From positions 1-11,383 of the forward strand of contig CAIXHJ010000389.1 in NCBI GenBank assembly GCA_903919165.1: 11,383 bases of DNA. Direction: 5' to 3'. Of the stretch, positions 5,998-11,383 are shown piece by piece (position 1 is the first letter of the stretch; each line of letters begins with the position of its first letter). A program made the position numbers and the translations under genes. The notes beneath the pieces are model-generated. The model worked only from the letters and a program-made list of their open reading frames with translations, had not been told where the DNA came from and did not search any database. The DNA is from an uncultured Holophagaceae bacterium. GTDB lineage: Bacteria; Acidobacteriota; Holophagae; Holophagales; Holophagaceae.

Positions 5998-7218
5998 ATG
6001 CAGAAACGATGGGTCATCGTGTCCGTGGCCGGCCTGGCCCTGGCGGCGGGCTTGGTCTTCACCCTGAGGGGCGGCGATGGCAAAGCCAAGAAACCCGAAG
6101 CCAACACCCCCTTCCGCGTGGGCAAGGTGCAGGCTGAGGATCTGCAAGTGAGCGTGCGAGAGGTGGGTGTGGTGGACCCTCTCATCAAGGTGGACGTGAA
6201 GTCCACCGTGTCCGGGCGCATCGTCGGAATGAATGTGCGAGAAGGCGCCAAAGTGCGCTCCGGTGAATTGCTGGCCGAGGTCGAGCCTGACGTGAACCAG
6301 GCCCAGACCCTCTCTGACGTCCAGGGCAGTGTCTCCCAGGCCCGGGTGAGCTTCCAGAATGCAGAGCGGGATTTCGCCCAGCAGACGGCGCTCTTCAAAG
6401 AGGGACTCATCTCCGAGCAGGCCTTCCGCCTCGCCCGGACCACCAAGGATCTTGCCGAAGAGACCTACAAGAGCGCGCAAACCCGATACCAGATCGTCGA
6501 GGACCGGGGCATTCCCATCAGCGGGAACGCCTCCACCCAGCTGGCCCGGGTCACCTCCCCCATGAACGGCGTGGTGATCAAGAGGGGCGTGGAACTCGGC
6601 GACACCATCACCTCCGGCGTCAGTTCCTTCAACACGGGCACAGTGATCTTCACCGTGGCCGACCTGGCCTCGCTCATCGTGAAGGTGAATCTCAACGAGG
6701 TGGACATCGCCAAGGTGAAGGTGGGCCAGCCCGTGCGCATCACCCTAGACGCCTATCCCCAGCGCGCCTTCACCGGCAAGGTGCGCTTCGTGGCTCCCGC
6801 CGCCGACCTGGTGGAAAAAATCAAGGTCTTCCGGGTGGAAGTGGCCCTGGATGAACTCACGGATGCCTTCATGACTGGGATGAGTGCCAACGTGGAGATC
6901 CTGGGCGAGAAGCGAGACAAGGCCGTGAGCGTGCCCCTGGAGGCCCTGCAGCGTCGGGATGGCCAGACCGTGGTCTACCGCCTGAAAGAGAGCCTCACAC
7001 CCCAGGACATCACCAAGGCCAAGGATGGGCTCTCGGGCCGCGGCAAGTTCATCTGGCTGTCTGACCACTGGAAGGATTATTTCGATGTGGTGCCTGTCAG
7101 GGCCGGCATCGCCACCCTGGAGCGGGTAGAGATCCTTTCCGGTCTCAAAGCCAATGAACAGGTCAGCCTCGAAGATCCCAGCAAGAAGAAGGTCGAGAAG
7201 GACGATGAAAACAATTAA
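5998..7218 (+). CDS. MacA-like periplasmic adaptor (membrane fusion protein) of an ABC exporter
   Basis: A 406-aa HlyD/RND-type adaptor. The N-terminus has KR then a hydrophobic anchor (about 5-23), so it sits in the inner membrane with the body in the periplasm. The barrel-sandwich (lipoyl) halves are at about 64-98 (STVSGRIVGMNVREGAKV) and 182-222 (RVTSPMNGVVIKRGVELGD). Between them lies a helical hairpin (about 100-170) rich in Gln/Ala/Glu, expected to contact a TolC-like channel. A beta-barrel (about 226-300) and a membrane-proximal domain (about 305-395) follow. The latter holds an extra polar stretch around 333-362. The tail is very charged (SKKKVEKDDENN). The ATG at 5998 has SD-like AGGGGG at 5988-5993. 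It is the first gene of a four-gene operon with an ABC ATPase and two permeases. The substrate is unknown; MacAB relatives export peptides, macrolides or lipid-linked molecules. Confidence 0.9.
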   Translation: MQKRWVIVSVAGLALAAGLVFTLRGGDGKAKKPEANTPFRVGKVQAEDLQVSVREVGVVDPLIKVDVKSTVSGRIVGMNVREGAKVRSGELLAEVEPDVNQAQTLSDVQGSVSQARVSFQNAERDFAQQTALFKEGLISEQAFRLARTTKDLAEETYKSAQTRYQIVEDRGIPISGNASTQLARVTSPMNGVVIKRGVELGDTITSGVSSFNTGTVIFTVADLASLIVKVNLNEVDIAKVKVGQPVRITLDAYPQRAFTGKVRFVAPAADLVEKIKVFRVEVALDELTDAFMTGMSANVEILGEKRDKAVSVPLEALQRRDGQTVVYRLKESLTPQDITKAKDGLSGRGKFIWLSDHWKDYFDVVPVRAGIATLERVEILSGLKANEQVSLEDPSKKKVEKDDENN

Positions 7219-7222
7219 TCCT

Positions 7223-7331
7223 GCGGGGGGACCGCCTGCTCGCTCCACCTATCACACCCTGCTCTGCAGGCTGCTCCTACCCGCCCTTCGGGCGAGTAGA
7301 GACGGAGCCTCTGCTCGCGATGTCCCCCCGC
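7223..7331. repeat. Structured spacer with 10-bp inverted ends and mutually exclusive hairpins
   Basis: This lies in the 173-nt non-coding gap (7219-7391) inside the export operon. Its ends are a perfect 10-bp inverted pair, GCGGGGGGAC (7223-7232) and GTCCCCCCGC (7322-7331). Inside, hairpin A pairs CTAC and CGCCC (7277-7286, one C.A mismatch) with GGGCG and GTAG (7290-7299) around TTC. Hairpin B pairs 7292-7301 (GCGAGTAGAG) with 7309-7318 (CTCTGCTCGC), 10 bp with one G-U, around a 7-nt loop. A and B share bases 7292-7299 and cannot form together. CTGCTCGC occurs twice (7236-7243 and 7311-7318). The end sequence TGCGGGGGGA also occurs at 5788-5797. No direct flanking duplication was seen. It looks like an inserted intergenic repeat or a switch-like RNA; which of these is unproven. 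Confidence 0.5.
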
Positions 7332-7391
7332 GCCCCCGTCATTCGATCGGGGTGAACGCCCGAATGTCCTCTCCTTCCCTGAGGGAACCCC

Positions 7392-8078
7392 ATGCTCCCC
7401 ATAATTGAAACTCAGGCCCTCACCAAGGTGTACGGCGCCAACGGCGCGGCGGTGCATGCCTTGCGCGGCATCGACCTCACCGTGGTCAAGGGCGAGTTCG
7501 TGGCCCTCATCGGCCCCTCGGGTTCTGGCAAGTCCACGCTCATGGCCATTCTCGGTTGCCTGGACCTGCCTACCGCCGGGACCTACACGCTGGAGGGTCG
7601 ACAGGTCCAGGGGCTCTCTGGTGGCGAATTGGCCCAGATCCGCAATGAGAAGGTCGGCTTCGTCTTCCAGAGCTACAACCTCCTGCCCAAGGCAAGCATC
7701 GTGCGGAACGTGGAACTTCCGCTGCTCTATGCGGGCCTGGGTCGCCGGGAACGCCGGGAGCGGGCCCTGGCCCTGCTCGAGAGGGTCGGCATCGCCGACC
7801 AGGCGGACAAGCTGCCGGCCACCCTTTCCGGCGGCCAGAAACAGCGCGTGGCCGTGGCCCGGGCCCTGGCCAACGGACCAGCCCTCCTCCTGGCGGATGA
7901 GCCCACAGGCGCCCTTGATTCAAAGACCGGGGCCGATGTGCTGGAGCTCTTCTGTGAACTGCACCAGCAGGGGAACACCCTGTTGTTGGTCACTCACGAT
8001 CCCTCCATCGCGGCCCTGGCGGAGCGCAGGGTGGAGATCAGGGACGGAGTGATCGCCGCCCCCGAGGGAGTGGCCTAG
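7392..8078 (+). CDS. MacB/LolD-type ABC transporter ATP-binding protein
   Basis: A 228-aa stand-alone nucleotide-binding domain that powers the export pump from the cytoplasmic side. All ABC motifs are intact: A-loop region around Tyr14, Walker A GPSGSGKST (41-49), Q-loop Gln93 (FVFQSYNLLP), signature LSGGQKQR (145-152), Walker B LLLADEPTG (166-173) with catalytic Glu170, D-loop ALDSKTG, and H-loop His202 (LVTHDP). QSYNLLP and ELPLLYAG are typical of the MacB/LolD/FtsE subfamily that couples to FtsX-like permeases. The ATG at 7392 has SD GAGGG (7381-7385, 6-nt spacer). Its stop codon abuts the ATG of the first permease with no gap. Unlike E. coli MacB, the ATPase is a separate polypeptide. 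A 173-nt structured spacer separates it from the adaptor gene. Confidence 0.95.
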   Translation: MLPIIETQALTKVYGANGAAVHALRGIDLTVVKGEFVALIGPSGSGKSTLMAILGCLDLPTAGTYTLEGRQVQGLSGGELAQIRNEKVGFVFQSYNLLPKASIVRNVELPLLYAGLGRRERRERALALLERVGIADQADKLPATLSGGQKQRVAVARALANGPALLLADEPTGALDSKTGADVLELFCELHQQGNTLLLVTHDPSIAALAERRVEIRDGVIAAPEGVA

Positions 8079-9329
8079 ATGACCACTTCCGGCGCCTTCC
8101 GGGAGCGGCTGTTCGGGGCCTGGGTGGAGATCCGGGAGAACCTCGGCCGCTCCGTGCTGCAGGCCATCGGAGTGCTGCTGGGCGTGGCCTCCGTGCTGGG
8201 CGGATTCTCCATCTCCGACAGCCAGCGCAAACGGGCTGACCAGATGTTCGTGAAGATGGGCGGCCTCGACAAGCTGAATGTCCTGCCCCGCGCGGCCATG
8301 CGGGATGGGCAGCCCACGGCCCTCCAGCAGGCGAACCTGGGGCTCCGGGATGCCGATGCCATCGGGGGCGAGTCCCTTCAATCGGAAGCCATTCAGGGCG
8401 TGAGCCGCCTGAAGAGCGCCAGGACCCGGGTGGTGTCCGCCTATGCGGACCAGGACCGATCGGTGAACGGCATCGGCGGCGACTACATCCCTGCCTACGG
8501 CTACGGCATTGCCCAGGGCCGGGGCTTCTCCAACGCCGAAATGGAAACGGGAGCCCCCGTCGTGGTCCTGGGAACCGAAGCGGCCAACACCTTCTTCCCC
8601 AAGGGGGACGCCCTCGGGCAGTCCATCCGCATCGGCGACGTCCCGGTAACCGTCATCGGCACTTTTCAGGAGCGGGTGTTCCGCTTCCGGGAGGGCCAGG
8701 GCAACCAGTTCTGGTGGCGCAACCGCATCATCGCCGTGCCCGCGAACCTGGTCCAGAGGCGCATGAACGGAGATGCCTACCGGCGGGTCGACCGGGTCAC
8801 CTTCCGCATCCCAGATCTGAAGGTGATGAGCGGATTCGCGCGGCAGCTCAAGAACCTGGTGGTGGCCAACCACCGCCTCCAGGACGATTTCCGCCTGGAT
8901 GACGTGGCCGCCCGGATCCGGCGCCAGGAGAGCCAGGGCGATGTCTACGACCTCATCTTCCTGCTCTCGGGTGTGCTGGCCCTGGTGGGCGGCGGCATCG
9001 TGAACGTGAACATCCAGATGGCCAGCCTCAAGGAGCGCGTCCGGGAAGTGGGCGTGAAGATGGCCATCGGTGCCTCGGGGCGCGAGATCTTCAAGGGCTT
9101 CATGACCGAGGCACTGCTCCTGACGGCCCTGGGCGCCTTGGCCGGCCTGGTCCTTGGCATCGGCTTCTCCTGGATCATCACCACGAGCCTCGGCATCCCC
9201 CTCTACATGACCCCCGCCAGCTTCCTCTGGGCCTATGGCCTGGCTGCGGTCTTCGGGTTCCTGTTCGCGCTGTATCCGGCCTGGAAAGCCTCGCGGCTCT
9301 CTCCAATGGAGGCCCTGCGCTATGAATAG
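8079..9329 (+). CDS. MacB/FtsX-type ABC transporter permease (first of two)
   Basis: A 416-aa inner-membrane permease with the four-helix MacB/FtsX plan. It has a short amphipathic N-terminus, TM1 at about 26-45, a large periplasmic domain (about 46-288, MacB_PCD-like), then TM2 about 290-312, TM3 about 342-366 and TM4 about 380-400. The segment after TM2 (ASLKERVREVGVKMAIGAS, 315-333) is the conserved coupling region that touches the ATPase. The protein ends in the family-typical YPAWKASRLSPMEALRYE. The ATG at 8079 follows the ATPase stop directly; SD GAGGGAG is at 8064-8070. It should pair with the second permease as a heterodimer. Its stop overlaps the start of a 40-codon ORF that bridges to that gene. 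The substrate is not evident. Confidence 0.93.
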   Translation: MTTSGAFRERLFGAWVEIRENLGRSVLQAIGVLLGVASVLGGFSISDSQRKRADQMFVKMGGLDKLNVLPRAAMRDGQPTALQQANLGLRDADAIGGESLQSEAIQGVSRLKSARTRVVSAYADQDRSVNGIGGDYIPAYGYGIAQGRGFSNAEMETGAPVVVLGTEAANTFFPKGDALGQSIRIGDVPVTVIGTFQERVFRFREGQGNQFWWRNRIIAVPANLVQRRMNGDAYRRVDRVTFRIPDLKVMSGFARQLKNLVVANHRLQDDFRLDDVAARIRRQESQGDVYDLIFLLSGVLALVGGGIVNVNIQMASLKERVREVGVKMAIGASGREIFKGFMTEALLLTALGALAGLVLGIGFSWIITTSLGIPLYMTPASFLWAYGLAAVFGFLFALYPAWKASRLSPMEALRYE

Positions 9330-9444
9330 CGTCCGTCCTCCCCTCAGCCTGATTCGCTCCCTGTGGGGCTCCGCGTCGCAGACGACATTCAGTCGCCTGC
9401 GGCGCGCCCCGCGGGGTCGCGAGGAGGCCCTCAGACATGAGTGA
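9322..9444 (+). CDS. Possible 40-aa bridging ORF between the two permease genes
   Basis: The ATG at 9322-9324 lies inside the last codons of the first permease (8-nt overlap, ATGAATAG). The TGA stop at 9442-9444 lies 8 nt into the second permease, whose start reads ATGAGTGA. The reading frame therefore spans the whole 107-nt gap and could keep ribosomes moving from one permease to the next. The predicted peptide starts MNSVRPPLSLIRSLWGS and is basic (many Arg), resembling no family I know. GGAGG at 9307-9311, 10 nt upstream, could serve as SD. The frame also crosses a strong hairpin (9372-9406), so the peptide may be an accident of a structured spacer. Protein-level function is not claimed. 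Confidence 0.3.
   Translation: MNSVRPPLSLIRSLWGSASQTTFSRLRRAPRGREEALRHE
9372..9406 (+). other. Strong hairpin in the spacer between the two permeases
   Basis: Bases 9372-9386 pair with 9392-9406 around a 5-nt loop ATTCA: 13 Watson-Crick pairs, one G-U (9376/9402) and one A.C mismatch (9382/9396). It is followed at once by the palindrome CCCCGCGGGG (9407-9416). No T-run follows, so it is not a terminator of the usual type. It may stabilise mRNA, adjust the ratio of the permeases or be an intergenic repeat copy. Confidence 0.5.
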
Positions 9445-10750
9445 CGGGGTCCTCATCCTCCGCTCCCCCGGGCCTTCCCTGCTGAATGGCGAAGCCCCTG
9501 CCCCGGCCGCGCCAAGCCGAGGGTTCAGCCTGGGTATGTTCTGGGAGGTGATCCGCACGGGCCTGGTGGAGCTGTGGGCCCACAAGATGCGCAGCCTGCT
9601 CACTCTCACGCTGCTGATGCTCGGCGTCTTTGCGCTGGTGGTGATGACCTCGGTGCTGGATGGCGTCATGGACAAGATCAGCACGGGCTTCGCCGGCATG
9701 AGCTGGGATGGCACTGTGCGCATCGCGCCGAAAACGCCTGAGACCGGAGACGAGCGGAAGCGTTTCAACATGAGCCCCGGCCTGCGCTACGAGGACATCG
9801 GCCGTGTCACGGCCGCCAACCCCAAGGTGCTGGCCTTCCTGCCCAGGGCCCAGAAGTCCGTCACGGTGCGTGTGCTGGGTGACACTGAGCGCATCTACGT
9901 GATCGGGGTACCTCCGGACTACGCACAGTGGATGAACCGGCCCATCGGCCTCGGGCGGGGCCTCACGGAGGATGACCAGCGGCGACGATCCACCGTGGCC
10001 GTGGTGGGCGCCACCCTGGCCACCAAGCTCTTTGGCGGCGCGGATCCCGTGGGCCGGGACCTGGTGGTGGAGGGCGTGCCCTTCCGCATCGTGGGCGTCC
10101 AGGCCCCAGGCCAGATCTTCAACGACGAAAACTACTACGACGCCAACGGCATCCTGATCCCGCTGCAGACCTACATGGACCGCATGGACCCGGCCCACAA
10201 GCTGGCCCAGGTCACCGTGAAGCTGCGGCGCCAAGCGGACATGGGCGAAGTCTCCGCCATGTTGCTGGGTCGCGTGCGGCAGGCCCACCATGGCATCGAA
10301 GACGTCGAAGTGGTGGACCTGGACGCCGAGGCCGCCAAGTCCTACCGGAACTTCCTGGAACAGATGCGGGGCTGGCAGGTCGTGCTGCTGAGCCTCGCGG
10401 GCACGGTTCTGCTGGTGGGTGGCGTCGGGGTTCTATCGGTGATGCTCATCAGCTTCAGCGACCGCCGCTTCGAAATCGGATTGCGCAAGGCCCTGGGCGC
10501 CTCCGATCACGAGATCTTCATCCAGTTCCTGCTGGAGGCCCTCGTCCTGGCGGCCATTGGCGCCCTGCTCGGCACGGTGTCCGGCGCCCTGCTCTGCCAG
10601 GCCCTGTCTTCCAGCTTCCCCTACGGCCTGGTGGTGAACCCCATCGGCCTGACCACAGCCTGGATCGTGGCCCTGTCCCTGGCCGTCGTCTTCGGCCTCT
10701 ACCCCGCCTTCCGAGCCATGCGCCTCAGCCCCATGGAGGCGATGCGCTAG
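9437..10750 (+). CDS. MacB/FtsX-type ABC transporter permease (second of two)
   Basis: A 437-aa permease paralogous in plan to the preceding one. It carries an extra cytoplasmic N-terminal stretch (1-33, Pro/Ala rich), TM1 at about 52-74, a periplasmic MacB_PCD-like domain (about 75-312), TM2 about 315-339, TM3 about 362-388 and TM4 about 403-423. The coupling segment SDRRFEIGLRKALGASDHEI (341-360) is the clear MacB/FtsX hallmark, close to the MacB text RxxEIGxRxAxGA. The C-terminus is YPAFRAMRLSPMEAMR. The ATG at 9437 has SD GAGGAGG at 9421-9427 (9-nt spacer). The two permeases are clearly diverged in sequence, which favours a heterodimeric pump core. It is the last gene of the operon; the 18-nt gap to arfB contains no terminator. 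Confidence 0.94.
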   Translation: MSDGVLILRSPGPSLLNGEAPAPAAPSRGFSLGMFWEVIRTGLVELWAHKMRSLLTLTLLMLGVFALVVMTSVLDGVMDKISTGFAGMSWDGTVRIAPKTPETGDERKRFNMSPGLRYEDIGRVTAANPKVLAFLPRAQKSVTVRVLGDTERIYVIGVPPDYAQWMNRPIGLGRGLTEDDQRRRSTVAVVGATLATKLFGGADPVGRDLVVEGVPFRIVGVQAPGQIFNDENYYDANGILIPLQTYMDRMDPAHKLAQVTVKLRRQADMGEVSAMLLGRVRQAHHGIEDVEVVDLDAEAAKSYRNFLEQMRGWQVVLLSLAGTVLLVGGVGVLSVMLISFSDRRFEIGLRKALGASDHEIFIQFLLEALVLAAIGALLGTVSGALLCQALSSSFPYGLVVNPIGLTTAWIVALSLAVVFGLYPAFRAMRLSPMEAMR

Positions 10751-10756
10751 GGGCGG

Positions 10757-10762
10757 TAGGAT
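10757..10762 (+). promoter_or_regulatory. -10-like hexamer TAGGAT before arfB
   Basis: TAGGAT matches TATAAT at four positions and ends 6 nt before the arfB ATG at 10769, inside the 18-nt gap after the permease stop. This fits an internal promoter giving a leaderless arfB mRNA. The same bases include AGGA (10758-10761), which could instead act as an SD with a 7-nt spacer, so the two readings compete. Confidence 0.35.
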
Positions 10763-10768
10763 CTGCAG

Positions 10769-11194
10769 ATGGCCGATCCCATCCTAGTCACCAACACTGT
10801 TCGGATCCCGGGCGAGGCCATCCGCTTCAAGGCCGTGCGTGCGGGTGGCGCGGGCGGCCAGAACGTGAACAAGGTCTCCTCCAAGGTGGAACTGCGCATC
10901 GACCTCACAGCCATCGAGGGCCTGCCTGAGGATGCGCTGATCCGGCTGCGGGTTGCCCTGCGGAACCGGCTCGATGCTGAGGGCCTCTGGATGATCGTCA
11001 GCGACCGCACCCGGGACCAGCTCAAGAACCTGGAGGATGCCAGGGAGAAGGCCGCCGAAGCCGTCCGCGCCGCCCTGGTCCGGCCCGTCCCACGAAAAGC
11101 CACTCGGCCCACCAAGGGTTCGAAGGAACGGCGGCTGGAGTCCAAGAAAAGAGTCTCTCAAACCAAGCTGCGACGGCGGGGGGACTTCGAGTAA
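10769..11194 (+). CDS. arfB: Alternative ribosome-rescue peptidyl-tRNA hydrolase ArfB (YaeJ)
   Basis: A 141-aa release-factor-like protein that frees ribosomes stalled on mRNAs without a stop codon by hydrolysing peptidyl-tRNA in the P site. The catalytic loop is RAGGAGGQNVNKVSSKVELR, with GGQ at 29-31; the GAGGQ form matches E. coli YaeJ. The C-terminal tail (about 108-138) is a linker plus Lys/Arg-rich helix containing RPTKGSKERRLESKK, which matches the tail that enters the empty mRNA channel in ArfB. This tail and the absence of codon-recognition domains separate it from RF1/RF2. The length equals that of E. coli ArfB (about 140). It follows the permease by 18 nt and may be co-transcribed or use its own start (TAGGAT). 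Confidence 0.95.
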   Translation: MADPILVTNTVRIPGEAIRFKAVRAGGAGGQNVNKVSSKVELRIDLTAIEGLPEDALIRLRVALRNRLDAEGLWMIVSDRTRDQLKNLEDAREKAAEAVRAALVRPVPRKATRPTKGSKERRLESKKRVSQTKLRRRGDFE

Positions 11195-11215
11195 CCTGGA
11201 GCCCCGACCTCCAGG
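11195..11215 (+). promoter_or_regulatory. Hairpin covering part of the next gene's Shine-Dalgarno
   Basis: CCTGGAG (11195-11201), directly after the arfB stop, pairs perfectly with CTCCAGG (11209-11215) around a 7-nt loop. The right arm includes the first AGG of the AGGAGGT SD (11213-11219) of the DUF6526 gene. Folding would compete with ribosome binding, and a ribosome finishing arfB would unfold it, which would couple the two genes. No T-run follows, so it is not a terminator. Confidence 0.4.
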
Positions 11216-11222
11216 AGGTACC

Positions 11223-11383
11223 ATGTCAGAACAGCAGACCTACGCCAACCATCGCCGCTTTGATCCCCCGTACCACTTCTTCCTCATGCCCCTCTCGCTG
11301 CTTGGGGTTCTCGTGACGGCCTATGGCCTGTTCAGACACCCAAGCCTGCACCAGGCCCTCGTGGTGGTGCTCGCCATCGCCTG
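11223..11383 (+). CDS. DUF6526 family membrane protein, N-terminal part (runs off the window)
   Basis: The first 53 codons are present. The start MSEQQTYANHRRFDPPYHFF contains the QxYANHxRFDPxYHFF pattern that I associate with DUF6526, followed by hydrophobic stretches at about 19-36 and from about 43 to the edge that look like the two membrane helices of that family. Function is unknown. The ATG at 11223 is supported by the consensus SD AGGAGGT at 11213-11219, partly held in a hairpin formed with bases just after the arfB stop 28 nt upstream. The family usually has a polar cytoplasmic tail of about 80 residues, which would lie beyond the window. Confidence 0.75.
   Translation, partial: MSEQQTYANHRRFDPPYHFFLMPLSLLGVLVTAYGLFRHPSLHQALVVVLAIA

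Noticed and set aside
7154..7408. 84-codon plus-strand frame across the adaptor tail, spacer and ATPase start
   Set aside because: No SD, out of frame with two real genes at both ends, and a low-complexity Arg/Ser/Pro composition; better explained by the structured spacer.
7920..8873. Long minus-strand frames opposite the permeases (also 9431-10291)
   Set aside because: Both are opposite strongly supported MacB/FtsX permeases and show only codon-bias composition.

Overview
The window is GC-rich chromosomal DNA with tightly packed, mostly housekeeping genes. Type B-like succinate dehydrogenase genes, a DUF4337 gene, a DUF6526 gene and the overall protein style suggest an acidobacterium, perhaps of the Holophagae/Geothrix kind. 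That placement is an inference from protein resemblance; no rRNA or other phylogenetic marker is present. No phage, transposase, CRISPR array, tRNA or rRNA was seen.

Layout. (1) 1-950: the last codons of sdhA, then sdhB, closed by a strong intrinsic terminator. (2) 1040-1621: a small DUF4337 membrane protein. (3) 1646-3477, minus strand: a two-gene unit of a GNAT acetyltransferase and a CCA-type tRNA nucleotidyltransferase, joined by a 4-nt stop/start overlap with a TTG start. (4) 3495-5757: a lone thiamine-pyrophosphate E1-alpha dehydrogenase subunit, then acetate kinase. (5) 5998-10750: a four-gene export operon made of a MacA-like adaptor, an ABC ATPase and two separate MacB/FtsX-type permeases. 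It is preceded by a 240-nt structured region and interrupted by two unusual GC-rich structured spacers. (6) 10769-11194: the ribosome-rescue hydrolase ArfB. (7) 11223 to the edge: the start of a DUF6526 membrane protein.

How the genes relate. The SDH genes serve the TCA cycle and respiratory chain. Acetate kinase and the E1-alpha subunit both sit at the pyruvate/acetyl-CoA/acetate node, although no E1-beta, E2 or pta gene is next to them. The adaptor, ATPase and permeases would form one tripartite MacAB-like pump needing an outer-membrane TolC-type partner that is not in the window. The tRNA nucleotidyltransferase and ArfB are unrelated translation-maintenance genes.

The most interesting signals are regulatory. 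Four genes (GNAT, E1-alpha, ackA, arfB) have a TANNNT -10-like hexamer ending exactly 6 nt before the likely start codon, the geometry of leaderless transcripts. For the divergent GNAT/E1-alpha pair the two hexamers are the two strands of one 7-bp sequence (TATGCTA) in a 17-bp gap, which suggests a symmetric bidirectional promoter. The export operon also carries a mutually exclusive hairpin pair between its first two genes. Between its two permease genes lies a 40-codon ORF that overlaps the stop of one permease and the start of the next.
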